Below are positions 32,786 through 47,344 of a stretch of DNA of 64,000 nt, piece by piece. The first letter of the stretch is position 1. Each line of letters begins with the position of its first letter. This DNA comes from Salvia splendens (Eukaryota > Streptophyta > Magnoliopsida > Lamiales > Lamiaceae). Under the pieces are notes generated by a model. It did no database searches. It was not told where the DNA came from and saw nothing but the letters and a program-made list of their open reading frames with translations. The translations under genes were made by a program, and so were the position numbers. The stretch lies in the NCBI RefSeq assembly GCF_004379255.2, contig NC_056039.1, forward strand, positions 23,697,883-23,761,882, read 5' to 3'.

Positions 32786-35700
32786 TTTCCACTGTTCGAG
32801 AAATTAGGAAAAAATACTAATATCGGTTGCACGACTCGCTGATCGTGCCACTTATGTTACTTTCTAAGCACTTACTCGCCCCTCTCTGTCTTAAGAATCT
32901 CTCCGAAAAAGAGAAAAAGTGGGAGGTGTCTTGTTATACGGAGTAATTAAAGCTCAACACCTTCCTATCTTGCGCCTCTCTCTCTGCATAATCTCTCCGA
33001 ACAAGAGAAGAATTGGGCATTGTACATTTATACCGTGTAATTAATTTTCAACTCATTCCTATCGTGCGCCAATATTGTAAATAGAATTAATTTAGGGGAT
33101 GGGAAGAAAATATTGTAAATAAGTTGTTGATTTAACTTTATTTCGTGCAATGAAATATTTTTTGTACCTAAGAACATAGCATTATTGGGTAACAGACATA
33201 AACATCATTTATAATAAATAATTACTTTATTTTCCACTGTTTGAGAAATTAGGAAAAAATACTAATATCAGTTACACGACTCGCTGATCGTGCCACTTAT
33301 GTTATTTTCTGAGCTCTAACTTGCCCCTCACTGTTCGAAGAATCTCTCTTAAAAAGAGGAAAAAGTGGGTTGTGTCTTGTTATACAAAGTAATTAAAGCC
33401 CAACACCTTCCTATCTTGCGCCTCTCTCTCTGCAGAATCTCTCCGAACAAGAGAAGAAGTGGGCATTGTCCATTTATACCGTGTAATTAATTTCAACTCA
33501 TTCCTATCGTGTGTCAATATTGTAAATAGAATTAATTTAGGGTATGGGAAGAAAATATTGTATATAAGTTGTTTATTTCTTGCAATGAAATAATTTTTGT
33601 ACCTAAGAACATTGCATTATTGGGTGACAGATATAAACATCATTTATAATAAATAAATCCTTTATTTTCCACTCTGAGAAATTAGGAAAAAATACTAATA
33701 TCAGTTGCACGACTCGCTGATCGTGCCACTTATGTTATTTTTTGAGCTCTGACTCGCCCCTCTCTGCCCGAAGAATCTCTCCGAAAAAGAGAAAAAGTGG
33801 GTGGTGTCTTGTTATAGGGAGTAATTAAATCCAAACACCTTCCTATCTTGCACCTCTCTCTGCAGAATCTCTCCGAACAAGAGAAGAAGTGGTCATTGTC
33901 CATTTATACTGTGTAATTAATTTTCAACTCATTCCTATCGTGCGCCAATATTGTAAATAGAATTAATTTTAGTGGATTGGAAGAAAATATTGTAAATAAG
34001 TTGTTGATTTAACTTTATTTCACTGATCGTGCCAATTTTGTTAATTTCTGAGCTCTGACTCGCCTCTCTCTCTCTGAAGAATCTCTTTGAAAAAGAGAAA
34101 AAAGTGGGCGGTGTCTTGTTATACGGTGTAATTAAAGTCCAACACCTTCCTTTCTTGCGTCATTTCCGAATCTGAAAATTAAACTCATTCATTCAATAAA
34201 AATAAATAAATAATTCAGAATATTATTGGTTATGATACGAAACTAATAAAAATATAAAAGAAATAAATAAAAGCAATAGGATTATTATTAGTAAAGAATA
34301 AGACTAATTTCATTTATAAAAAATATTATAAATAGAATTAATTTTAGTGGACGGAAGGAAGTATTGTAAATAAGCTGACGCTTTAACTTTATTTGTGCAA
34401 TGAATTTTTTAGTAGCCTAAGAATATTTTATTATTGGGTGACAGACATAAACATCATTTTTTATAAATAATTCCTTTGTTTTCCACTGTTTGGGAAATTA
34501 TAGAAAAATACTCATATCAGTTGCACGACTCGTTGATCGTGCCACTTTTGTTATTTTCTGAGCGCTAACTCGCCCCTCTCTCTCTGTATAATCTCTTCGA
34601 AAAAGATAAGAAGAGGGTTGTGTCTTGTTATACGGTGTAATTAAAGTCTGACACCTTCCTATCTTGCGCCATTTCCGAATTTGAAAATTTAACTCATCCA
34701 TTCAATAAAAATGTAATAAATATTGTATTATTGGGTGACAGACATAAACACCATATTTAGAAATAATTCCTTTATTTTTCATTGTTTGAGAAATAATAGA
34801 AAAATACTAATATCAGTTGCACGACTCGCTGGTCGGGCCACTTTTTTTATGTTCTGAACTGTAACTCGTCCCTCTCTCTCTCTGTATAATCTCTTCGAAA
34901 AAGAAATGAAGTGGGCGGTGTCTTGTTATACGGTGTAATTAAAGTCCAACCATTTCCATATTTGAAAAATTAAACTCATCCATTCAATAAAAATAAAATA
35001 ATTGAGAATACTATTAGTTATGATACGAAAATAATAAAAATATAAAATAAATAAATAAAAGCAATAGGATTATTATTAGTAAAGAAAAAGTCTAATTTCA
35101 TTAAAAAAATTATGATAAATAGAATTCATTTTAGTGGACGGGAAGGTGATACGCTCGAATTTTGCACTGTTTTAAGGCCATTTTTGGTCCGTTTTTTAGT
35201 GTAAAAGTTGCATTACATGTTCATTATTTGCATATTTTATCCATTTTGGTATTTTGACATGTTTTGTGATAAATGTGCAAAATAGAGCTGAAAAAGTGCA
35301 TAAAAACGTCAAATTCTGGAAGTTGGAGCAGAAGGCAACCCAGCAGCCTGCTGGACCCATGCCAACGGTCGCTGAAAATCAGTCCAGAACGTTCTGACTC
35401 TCTCCAGCGGTCGCTGGACCTGTTCGCGCGCAGTAGTCCCAGTTTAAACCCAATTTTCTGGCGATTCTGAAGTCCTACCAGGGCGTGCTACATACCATTC
35501 TCTTCGTCTTTGAACGAACTTCGCGTTGGTACCAAGATTATCTCAGTCGAAGTTATGTCGAAAAAGTTATGGCTATTCTATGAAAGTCACGCAATTCTGT
35601 CAAATGCTGGCGAGAATTTAGGTGGTAATTCTAGGAAGGAAAGAAGATATTACCTTGTGAAGCCAAATATTTTCCTTAACGCAAGAAATTTACCTTCTCC

Positions 35701-37771
35701 AAACCTTTTTCAAGCCTATAAATACCTCATAACCTAATTCATATTATTCACCAATCTTAGAGCCTCAATTCCACCCCCTACCTTACACATAAATTCCTCC
35801 ATCTTCTACAAGGAGCATAGAATTCAAGGGAGATCAAGCAAGAGCAAGATTAATTCTTCCGATTTTGTCTAGTTTTTGTTAGATTGAACATGTCTTATTT
35901 TGCTTATAATTATTTAGATTATCTGTCTATGAATAACTAAATTTATAGAATCCTAGTAGATGAAAGTAATTGACTCTATGTACTTCTTTATGGATAACTA
36001 AATTTATAGAATCCTAGTGGATGAAAGTAATTGACTCTATATACTTCTTTTTATTTTGTTTAATGTTTAGAACTCGTTTTACTTTAATTATTCCTTGGTT
36101 TATATTTAACTGATTGGTTGTTACTTTGATTATTGTTTATCTCTTATCGGTGATGACTTTGAGTGGTTTATATTCTATGTGTCAATACAATATTTGTGAC
36201 ATGAGTGTTAATACACGATAGGAATAGTGCATAGTAGAGCTTGAGTAGGATGAACATAGAAATAAATAATTAGAATTACTAATGAGTTGATGAAATCACT
36301 ACCCTAGGATTCTCTTGTCTCGTCTGCTTTCTCAAACCAAGTTTACTGCAATTGTGTTTCATTACTTGCTTTCTTTATTTTTTTCTCTCTAGTTAATTAC
36401 TCAACCCAAAAAATCATGTTTTTCCAAATAGTATTTGAGGCTTTGTATGTGGTAGACAATTTGTAAATTTATTCCTCGTGTTCGATATCCGGTACTAACA
36501 TCTAGCTATACTAGATCTACCTTGTATACTTTCAGGTATTTTTAGTGCTAATAAAAAGTGCATCAGAAGGAAATATTGTAAATATGTTGTCGCTTTAAAT
36601 AAAATTAATTTTAGTGGAGGGACTAAAATGACACGATTAGTAAGTCGTGCAACTAATATTAGTATTTTTGCATAATTTCTCAAACAGTGGAATATAAAGG
36701 AATATTTATAATAAAAATGATGTTTATGCCTATTACTGTTACCCAATAATGCAATGTTCTTAGTGTACTAAAAATAGTTTAATTCTAAGCGCTGACTCGT
36801 CCCTCTCTCAATACAATCTCTCCGAATAAGAGAAGTGGCTGGTGTTTTGTTATACAGTGTAATTAAAGTCCAACACCTTCCTATCTTGCGCCATTTCCGA
36901 ATTTGAAAATTAAACTCATCCATTCCATAAAAGTAAAATAATTGGGATTATTATTAGTTATGAAACTAAATTACTAAAATTATAAAATAAATAAATAAAA
37001 GCAATAGGATTATTATTAGGAAATAATAAGACTAATCTCATTTTAAAAACACTTTATCATAAATAGAATTAATTTTACTAGAGGGACTAAAATGACAAAA
37101 ATAAACTATTTTTTCGATGAAGGAAATAATGTAAATAAGTTGTTTATTTTAACTTTTTTCGTTCAATAAATTCTTTTAGTAGCCTAACAACATTTTATTC
37201 TAGGGTAACATATATAAATATCATTCTTTTTTAAATAATTCTTTTATTTTCAATGTTTGAGAAATTATTATAAAAATACTAATATCAGTTGCACGACTCG
37301 TTGATCCTATGAGCTCTCACTCGCCTCTTTTTCTCTGAAGAATCTCCGAAATAGGGAAGAAGTGGGCGGTATCTTGTTATATAGTGTAATTAAAGTCCAA
37401 CACACTCCTATCTCGCGCAACTTCTGAATTTGAAAATTAAATTCATCCATCCTATAAAAATAAAAAAAAATTGGGAATATTATTAGTTATAATATGAAAT
37501 TAATAAAAATATAAAGGAGATAATAAAAGCAATAGGTCTAGTGTCAATAAAAAAAGGCTAATCTCATTTTAAATAAAATTAATTTTAGTGGACGGACTAA
37601 AATGATAAAATTAGACTATTTTTTGGACGAAGGAAATATTGTAAATAAGTTGTTTCTTTAACTTTTTTTCATTCAATGATATTTTTCAGTAGCCTAACAA
37701 CATTGTATTTCTTGGGTAACTAATACAAATATCATTCTTTTTTAAATAATTCTTTTATTTTCCACTGTTTG
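32786..37771. repeat. Diverged tandem array, ~0.3-0.45-kb units, split by a solo LTR
   Basis: The marker block CAGTTGCACGACTCGCTGATCGTGCCAC (divergent forms) recurs near 32824, 33268, 33702, 34022 (partial), 34517, 34814 and 37287, with a rearranged inverted copy at about 36600-36760. Other shared blocks are TCTTGTTATACGGTGTAATT, CCAACACCTTCCTATCTTGC and AACAGACATAAACATCATTT. The first three units are about 440 bp apart; later ones are shortened. No coding capacity. The array is interrupted at 35147-36565 and its last unit is cut at about 37771 by a gypsy fragment. Confidence 0.82.
35147..36565 (+). mobile_element. Solo LTR of a gypsy-type family (TGATACGC..GCATCA)
   Basis: 1,419 bp from TGATACGCTCG to AAAGTGCATCA, flanked by GAAGG (35142-35146 and 36566-36570). 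It is related to the LTRs at 5890-7260 (reverse), 38060-39994 and 40047-41132. No internal region. Confidence 0.88.
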
Positions 37772-39994
37772 AGTGCTTATACACGTTGTCATATACACTT
37801 TGAGAGTGAGAGATAAACATACTTCCCATCTTTGGAAGTTTGACGACTTGTGAGTGCATGAATTCAAAGTGATCTACGAGTTAGTAATGAAATTGCACTA
37901 ATAAGTCTTGCTTGATTTGATTACGTTAATTCATGCTTAATCTATCTCTTCCATAATTTGAGGCAATTACGACGTCTAGTCCCTATGCAATCCGTGAGTC
38001 TATTTCTGTTTCTTTTATGTTTTGTTTGAGGACAAACAAAGAGTTAAGTTTGTGGGAGTTGATACGCTTAGGTTTTTGCACTGTTTTAATGCCATTATTT
38101 GGTCCGTTTCATGAGACATGTGCAAAATAGAGCCTAAAAGTCCAAGTTGGAAATCTAGAGGGTCCGATGCACCTTTGCCAGCAACTATGCCCCTGTAGCG
38201 GTCAGCTTCGGAAAATACAACCGCTAAAGTGTGTGCAACGACTGCTGATTTGGATCCAGTAGCTACAAAATAATTGCCAACGACCGCTGAACAAATGCAG
38301 CAACCGCTGATCGAGATGCAGAAGCTACAGAGTGATTGTTAGCGACCGTTGAACAAAATGCAGCGGCCCGTTTGAAAAACGCGGCGCGCATAAATTGCCC
38401 TATTTTCTCTCCACGACTACCATACTATGCTGAAGATTTACCTAGGGCCGGGGAAAAATACCGAAATGCCGAAATACCGGCCTTATCGTACCAAAAAAAT
38501 ACCGAAAATACCGAATTTTCGATATACCGTGATTTTCGGTACGGTATGATACCTTATTGAAATATTTCAGTAAGGTAAATGTATGAATTTTTATATACCG
38601 CGCCATACCGAAATTCGGTATATACCGTAATTTAAGGTATATACCGTAAAATTTGAATATAATAATATATAAAGTATTTTATATATTTTTAAAGTATAAA
38701 ATTTATTGTGAAATATAATATAATATGAATAAAATATATTAGTATTTAATACCCCGTATATTATTTAAATTACTATAAAATATAAATAGTATTCTAAAAA
38801 CTTAAATATTCAATTTTCATTGATATTGAAAGTAAGGTATACCACAAAAGTATGGTATACCGAACTTTGGTACGACATACCGAAAATGAGGTACGATATC
38901 GGTATGAAAATTCTCCATATCGAAAATAAGGTATACCGAAGTTCGGTATACCGAAAATTTTGGTAAGATAAAGTTATGATTTTTTCGCATACCGCATTTA
39001 CGGTAAGGTATACGGTATGGTGGTTTCGGTAAAGTATACCGTACCTACCCACCCCTAGATTTACCATATCATGACACACGACTTGGCGGTTATAAATACC
39101 CCCTAAAACTTCATCAAAGGAACCTTTTGCTGCATATTTTCCATTGCATAATATTTGAGAGTTTCCACTATTATATCATTGCTTAAGGAGAACAGTGGAT
39201 TCAAGAGAAGATCAAGACTACAAGATTCAACATTTGGGTTTTATTGTTATAGTTCTTATATTTTCTATGTTTTCCTTACAAACTATGGGTTTAGATTATT
39301 CCATTATAGATAACTAAATTTATAGAATTCTAGGGATGTGTTAGTAACGACTTTGGTTTATACAGTTCCTATTTATTTAATATTTGTTTTGTTCATTACT
39401 TTGCTTCTCTTATAAGTGTTGGATAATGCTTCATGTTCGGGTGACACATTCTATGAATATTTAATGACGTGCAACATAATCATGAGAGAAGGTTTGCAAG
39501 TTAGAAGAGCTTAGTTGACGCTACAATTAATTCCCTTAAAACGATACTTAATTGAGAGCGAGAACAATAGGAGTCTTAGGAGCATTTAGGAGTTACAAAT
39601 TAATGATTGACACCCCTAGTGTATGTGATTTACTTTGTGCCGCATGGTCAATATTTATGTGACTCGTTCTAGTGAAGTATGAACTGTGCTAGGGTATTGT
39701 AGTTGGAACTTGTATAAACCATAATTGTGAAAGCACATCCTGGAATTCCCTTATCTCATATGTTTTATCTCTATGATTTTATCTGCAATTGCTTACATGC
39801 TTTCGTTATTTCATAAGTTTTTAATTTTCAAAATCAAAAACCTTTTGTGTTTCCAAATAGTAGAAGAAGCTTAGTAGAGGATAGTCAATCTGTGATAGTT
39901 TTTCCCGTGATCGATATCTGGTACCGACCTTTAGCTATACTATATATACTCTGTATACTTGCATGTTTATTTAGTGCTAATAAAATATTCATCA
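37772..39994 (+). mobile_element. 3' end of a gypsy-type element: internal tail plus 3' LTR
   Basis: 37772-38059 is the noncoding 3' internal region. It ends in a purine-rich tract (GTTAAGTTTGTGGGAGT), directly before an LTR that starts TGATACGCTTAGG (38060) and ends AATATTCATCA (39994). The LTR contains a 615-bp hAT-type insertion. The coding part and 5' LTR are missing, so the element is truncated on its left side within the tandem array. Confidence 0.75.
38443..39057. mobile_element. hAT-type MITE rich in GGTATACCG motifs
   Basis: 615 bp with ends TAGGGCCGGGG and CCCACCCCTA, and a perfect 8-bp duplication GATTTACC (38435-38442 and 39058-39065), diagnostic of hAT. The interior repeats CGGTATACCGAA words on both strands and is partly palindromic. 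Confidence 0.85.
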
Positions 39995-40046
39995 ATGATC
40001 GGCGCACAATAGGGGCCGATATATGCGCCGATCGCCGATCAGGGGC

Positions 40047-43000
40047 TAATATGCTCGGATTTTGCACCATTTTGAGATTATTATTTGGGTCATTTTGAGT
40101 GTCAAAATTGCATTACATGTCCATTACTTATACATTTTGCCTATGTTGGTATTTTCACGTGTTTTGTGAAAAATGTACAACATAGAGCCTCAAAAGATAG
40201 CAAAAAGTCGAATTCAGAAGTCTGGAGCATTCAAGCCGACCAGTGGTCTAGACCGCTGAACCTCAGCCAGCGGCCGCCAGAGCCTATCGACCGCTCGAGT
40301 TACAACGGTCCACCTCAAAAATTGTGCCTGAATGAGAACATTGCCAGCAACGGTGGTACTTAGACAGCGGTCCGCTGGAAATGGACGACACATGATTTTA
40401 CCTAATTTCTCTATAAGACTTACCTTACTAGGATAGAAGATCTACCATATTGAGGAGCACGACTTGTATGCTATAAATACACCTTAAAGCTTCATCAAAG
40501 GAACCTTTTGTTGCTTTCTATACTTGAGATACAAATTGAGAGTTCATTTTCCATTGTTCCATCATCTTTCCACCATACTTGGAGTTTGAAGCTTGAAATT
40601 CAAGAGATCATCGAGACATAAAAGATTCTTCCCTTGGGCTTTATCTTATTGTTTTTAACGTTTTCTGTGTTGTCCCTATAAACTATGGGTTTAGTTTATT
40701 TGTCTGTAAATAACTAAATCAATATGATTATAGGGATGTATTAGTAAAGACTTTGGTTTATATAATTCCTACTTTTATATATCTATTTGTTTATGTTTGC
40801 TTTATTCTAAGTTGTTCGATAATGTTTTATGTTTGAGGGACACATTCTATGGTGAATTCTTGGCTTGCAATGTAATCGAGAGAAGATTTGCATGTTAGAT
40901 GGAATTAGTTAACACTTCAATTAATAACCTTTAAAAAGGTACTCTTAATTGAGATTGGGGGCATCTTGATAGTCTAACTGTTTGGAGTTACTAATCTGAG
41001 ACCGACGATCTTAGTGTGTAATTTATATTGTGCCGCATGGGCCACACTTATGTGACTCGTTCTAGTTAAGCATGAACTGTGCTAGGATATCATAATTGTA
41101 TTTTGTATAAAGCATAACTGTGAAAGCACATCTGTAACACCCCAACTTTTTATACCCATTTTATTTCTTTTAGTTGGGACCAATTTTGAGAAACCCAAAA
41201 AAAATCAATTATTTATTCTAAATTTGTAGTCGACTGCTTGGTCAAATATATTTCTCCAAACCCCATCACCAAACGATTTCCCCATATCTCCACTCCATAA
41301 AATCTCTCCAACCACCAAATTTATCAATATCTATCAGTTTTGCCTATATATATCCAATCAATCCCACGATCCTTCTACACATAAATTCAATACCAAGAAA
41401 GATCGGGAACTAAAATTTAGAGAAAGAATCGAGTTAGAGAAGAGAGTTTTCTGCCGCCTAATAAGGTAATCACCGATCAATTCCCAGCCTTGAATTCCTT
41501 GCATTCATTTAGGATAATTCTGAATCATCGTGCTCTGTACAAAGTTTCAATCTTTAAGTTTAGCCTTTGTCTCAACTGAAAATTTAATCATCCGAGAAAC
41601 AAATCAAAATCGATTAGGAGAAATAGAATTAGAATGAATTGGAGAGACGGACTTACCGGTTGTGAGACAAGACGCTGCCGACGAAAGAGCTGACCGCCTG
41701 GAGCGGCGGCGAACAACGGCGGCCAGAGGCGGTGGCGCGCGATGGAGTCAGCGGCAGGGGCAGCGGTTGGTCTTCGACAGAGGGGCGTGGGACGGCTCCA
41801 AATTGTTGGAATGAGGGAGATGGGTGTCGTTTTGTGTTGTTTCTGTTTGTGAGGGGTAGAAGAATGGTGGAGAGTGAGAGAGCGTAAGTTTTAGAGAGTC
41901 AAAGAGTGTGAAGATTTGAGAAAAATGGCGAGGGAGAGAGACGGACTTTGCTATATTCCCAATTTGGGATAGTTGAGAGAGAGACACAGTGGTGGCAGCT
42001 GGGAGTATATTTTAGTTCCCTTACAAGTTTTGGGCTTTAACTAGTTTTGGGCCTTTAGTTAAATAAATACGTGTATGGCAGGGAGTATAGCTTTAGCCTT
42101 TTAATTACTTGGCCTTCTTTTTCTTTTGTTAGTTTCATTTATGTATTAAGCCACTTAAATCATGAGTTGGGCCTCTTATAGATTAAATCAATGGTTTGGA
42201 GGGTTCCTGTTTAATTGTTTTGTAGCTAGCTTGCGTTTAGTAACTTCTGCTTGGCTAATTAAATAATCTTGAGTAGGCGTTGGACTGATTGTGCGAGAAT
42301 ATGTATGTTCATCTCTGTAAAAGAACGAGGAATAATTTGAGCACACGCACGTAGGATGCATGCATCGTTTTAAATGATTTTATTTTGCAAAGTCTAATTT
42401 TAGCATATCATATTATTTTAAAAAGGGTGAACTTTGCACGTCGTTTGTGGTTGAAGCAGAAAGTGATTGAGGAGTTAAGCATTTGAGGTGAGCTTTCTAT
42501 CCTACCTTATTGTGTAGGCTTACTTTTAAATTTACGCAATATCTTTCAAGTATGAGTTATGTGATTAAATTCCAAATATATTGTGTCATGCCGTATTTTG
42601 TTTGTGATTGTGCCTATCTGATCGCCCTAGTGGGGAGTGAGTCCCTACTAGAAGTTATGAGTTTAATCGAATTCGGGTTTGTGTAGGGAGTGAGCCCCTA
42701 TTCAAGCTAGTGTACACAGAGGGGATCGTGCGCTATCTTTCGAGTTGGTCGGTCCAGTGATCGAGAATGTGGTCACGTTCTCGTTTCACATATGAGGATC
42801 AGATATGGTACGAGGAGAGAGAAAATGGGCTGCGGCCATACTTTTGAGCGAGAAAATGTTTTGGTGACTTGGTCTTTTGTAAAACACCGAGTTCACTTTT
42901 AAATGCTGACACAATATTTTATGAAAATTATTTTGGCATGTGTTCACTAGGTGCATCAAGTACTCAGTCCTGCATTTCTTTTTAAAAATGTGCAGGTTGA

Positions 43001-43375
43001 GCGTGACGGGTGCGGTGGGTGTTGAGCAAGACCGTTGAAGAAATTTAAGTGTTTAGAATGTGTCATGTCTTCACACGTGACATATTCCTTCTCTCAAATG
43101 CTTCCGCTGAATAGTTGTCCTTCTTTTGAGTTCTTGTAGCGCTGAGATAATATTCATTTTTGAGTAGTTGATTGTTGAGACACTCTGATTTTATTCGAGT
43201 TATTCCCATTTGTTTCGAGCTATGGTCGATTTGTGTTATTTTTCTCTTTCTTCCCCGCTTCTTTAATCCTTCCCTAATCGCGATCAACCATGTTTTATAT
43301 CCTTAAAAAATGCGGACGTGACAATATCCCCGGAATTTTCTTAATTCTAATATGTTTTCTCAAAATATTCTTAAT
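40047..43375 (+). repeat. Partial gypsy LTR split by a solo LTR
   Basis: From TAATATGCTCGGATTTTGCA the sequence follows the TGATACGC LTR family to about 41132. It resumes at 43324 (ATATCCCCGGAATTTTC, TAATATGTTTTCTC) and is lost near 43375. The 2.19 kb in between is a different LTR. Confidence 0.65.
41133..43323. mobile_element. Solo LTR (TGTAACACCCC..CGTGACA), 2.19 kb
   Basis: The ends TGTAACACCCC and GGACGTGACA are typical of long-LTR chromovirus gypsy elements (inference). The flanks are ACATC and ATATC, a 5-bp duplication with one mismatch. The host LTR continues on both sides, which supports the boundaries. There is no coding region; short ORFs such as 41748-41987 are not supported. Confidence 0.72.
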
Positions 43376-43984
43376 CATGGAGAAGGGAGTACAGATATTG
43401 ATATATATATAGAGCTATTATGAAGACAGTTTTCAAGTTGTAATAAAGACAATGGAGGGAAACCATTTTTAAACTATGCCTATATATTCAAGCATGGATC
43501 CCACATCGAATTATTATTGAATGAGATGATAAAATATTCTACACAGTTTCATAGTAATAGAGTTATTTTGCCATTTTGGTATTTTCCATAGTAACAGAGT
43601 CATTTCCCTTTTTAGTAAAAGTGAACACATTTCTTCACAGCTACTTTATTCTCTCTTACTTTTTTCTCTCTTCATCTCTCTACCTTTTTCATTTTCCACT
43701 TTATTCTCCATTTACTTAACTCACCTAACACAATTTTCTTAATCTTCGTGCCGAAAAGAAACGCCTCCATTACTATGGAACGATTTTTCATTTTCCACTT
43801 TATTCTCCCTTTACTTAACTCACCTAACACAATTTTCTTAATCTTCGTGCCGAAAAGAAACGCCTCTATTACTATGGAACGAATGGAATATTATATTTGA
43901 AATTCAAAACCAAAGCTGGGTATACAGAGCTCTTCAAGAAAGGATCAACCATGGCGATGTCGTTTACAAATTCTGGATATGATC
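43376..43984. repeat. MITE-like debris with a ~98-bp direct duplication
   Basis: A block beginning TTTTTCATTTTCCACTTTAT and ending CTATGGAACGA occurs twice in tandem (about 43687-43784 and 43785-43882), with two substitutions seen. Flanking words (TTTCATAGTAATAGAG, TACTATGGAACG) suggest a Stowaway-like element with an internal duplication. Confidence 0.6.
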
Positions 43985-44499
43985 TGTTTGAGAGCTATTA
44001 ATGCATATTCCTCTCTTCCAAAACCTTGGCTTACCAAATTAACCAATCTGTTTATTACAAAACATTTGAGCTGTTCAAAGTCGAAATATCACTAAATTGG
44101 AGTTGGTTATGGTTAACCTTGACTTGTGATATATAGTATCCAACAACTATAAATAAAAAATGAGGTGACACGATAATTTTCCAAGTAGGAAAAATAAAAT
44201 TGTGAAATAAAAAATTCAAAGTTTCGGTATGGCATTACAAACTTAAAAAAATTACAGCAGTAGATTTGCTACTAATCAACAAACACATATGGTAAATAAA
44301 TACACTATGAAACATCTGCCAACTCAAACCATAATACACAACTCTTCCACAAAGTAATATTGGAAGAGGGAAATTTTCAAAATGATTTTAGTAAATTTTT
44401 TCAAATCTTAATAATAGTAAAGACTCAGATGAAAGGAAAAGGAAAAAGGAAAAAAAATAGCAAAGCATCAACAATCTTACGAGGACGGCGACTTTTGGT
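43985..44499 (-). other. Actin 2 3' UTR and flank, with the empty gypsy target site
   Basis: Matches the actin 1 3' flank in inverted orientation. At 44106-44110 the sequence GTTAT (ATAAC on the gene strand) is a single copy in uninterrupted flank, exactly where the actin 1 side carries the 7.5-kb gypsy between two ATAAC copies. Confidence 0.8.
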
Positions 44500-45921
<1,422 letters not shown>

Positions 45922-45934
45922 CGCTTATTGTTAT

Positions 45935-46735
45935 CTGAAGACAAGAAAAGAATCACAAGATCATCAACATAGCCATACATATGAAATCATGAATACCTAA
46001 AGCCCAAATTCAAGAGCAAAATTTCACTTCATATTCAATAACAATGTCAAACTCAAAATTAGTATACTTTCAAAGTTCAGACGAAACCTGATCAGTGGCC
46101 CTTGACGACACACGATCCACAAACATAAGCAAATATCAACAATGGAAAATCCTTCAGTATTTTGACTCTATAGGAGACCTCAAGGTACACAATCTAAATG
46201 ACTTAGGATTTTGACTCAAGAGCAGACCTCAAGGATTAAGCATCAATTAATCAAATGATTAATTGGTACATTTACATTTCTCACCAAATTTGGGCTATAA
46301 ATAGAATATTTCGAATACAGCAACGTCAAACCAATAACAAGATCCCAATCGAACACAAGCAAACAAAAACAGAACTTCAAACAAGAAGAGTAACTGGAAA
46401 CACACGATCTTCACTTATCAAGACTCACACATGCATAGTATCAATGATCCATCAAAACAACGGTCCATAAAAACATAAAGTAGTACTAGATCTAACATAA
46501 AAACACAAATTGAGGCTATCAAAAATCATAAAAGAGGAAATAATTTGACTAGATTCAAACATTTTTGTAAACAATAAAGATACAAATCGAGTCTTTGTAA
46601 CGAGAATCGCCAAAATTGAGAAAAAGATTGGACCTTTGAGGATTACCGGAAATGGGCGTCAAATTCTTCGGTGATTCTCTCCGAGAGACTCTCTCAGAGA
46701 TAATGTGGACTCTGCCTCTGTGCTTTTCCCCTTTG
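45935..46735 (-). promoter_or_regulatory. Actin 2 leader intron and leader exon
   Basis: The 5' UTR is split by an intron (45935-46646, donor TTTCCG|GTAATCC, acceptor TCTTCAG|ATAAC) 13 nt before the ATG, as in actin 1. The ~100 bp next to the acceptor matches actin 1; further upstream similarity fades. The leader exon begins somewhere near 46735. Confidence 0.65.
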
Positions 46736-46744
46736 GTTTGAAAC

Positions 46745-46806
46745 GAAAATAAAATAAAATAAAATAAAATAAAATAAAATAAAATTAAATGAAATGAAAT
46801 GAAATG
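46745..46806 (+). repeat. (AAAAT)n / (GAAAT)n microsatellite in the actin 2 promoter
   Basis: About eight AAAAT units followed by GAAAT units lie immediately upstream of the inferred leader exon. On the gene strand this is a TTTTA run at a position where a TATA element could sit. Confidence 0.85.
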
Positions 46807-47029
46807 CAGTCCCTCCTACTTAAATGAAATCTCAGCCTCACATAAATTCAGATCAAATGAACCTCAAATTCAAGATTATGAGATCTGAGCCATTGGATTG
46901 AAATTATTTGCTTTTGAATATTGTGGTACCCACGACAACATCGTCAATATAGCTGGCTGCCTTTTTGCGCACAGTTTTAGTCTACTTTAATGACGGTTTT
47001 GCACAATTATAGTTAGACTGAACTAGTAA
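46807..47029. other. Upstream flank of actin 2
   Basis: Noncoding. A segment near 46870-46960 (TGAGCCATTGGATTGAAAT, GGTACCCACGACAACATCGTC) weakly resembles the reverse complement of actin 1 upstream DNA at 9790-9880. Confidence 0.4.
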
Positions 47030-47259
47030 TCTATACTAATCTAAAGGGATAGTTAGGTGAAAAGTCAAATTTACCCTTTTTAACAGGAAAAAATTAAAGT
47101 ATGTGAAAGGGCACTTTTGGTAAATCCAATTGGCTAAATGTTGTTTAAATATTACAAATAGTACTCTACTTCCAAGACTACATAGAGCTATGTGCATTTT
47201 TACAAATCTGTCAAAATAGAAGTTCATAGAAAGATACAGCTATACAAGGAAGAAAACAT
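47030..47259 (+). mobile_element. Helitron 5'-end fragment
   Basis: Starts TCTATACTAATCTAAAGGG after an A, the same 5' terminus as the Helitron at 50717, and shares GTGAAAAGTC and related words. No matching 3' hairpin-CTAG end is found before or after the MULE insertion, so only the 5' end remains. Confidence 0.55.
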
Positions 47260-47344
47260 TGCCAAATTCCACGAAAGTACCTCTGGGGAGTTAGTATCCG
47301 TCGTTTGTACCCGAAAAAAAAAATTCCAGAGAGGGGAAAGACGC

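Noticed and set aside
41748..41987. 79-codon reverse ORF
   Set aside because: Inside a solo LTR; Ser/Pro/Thr low complexity without family resemblance.
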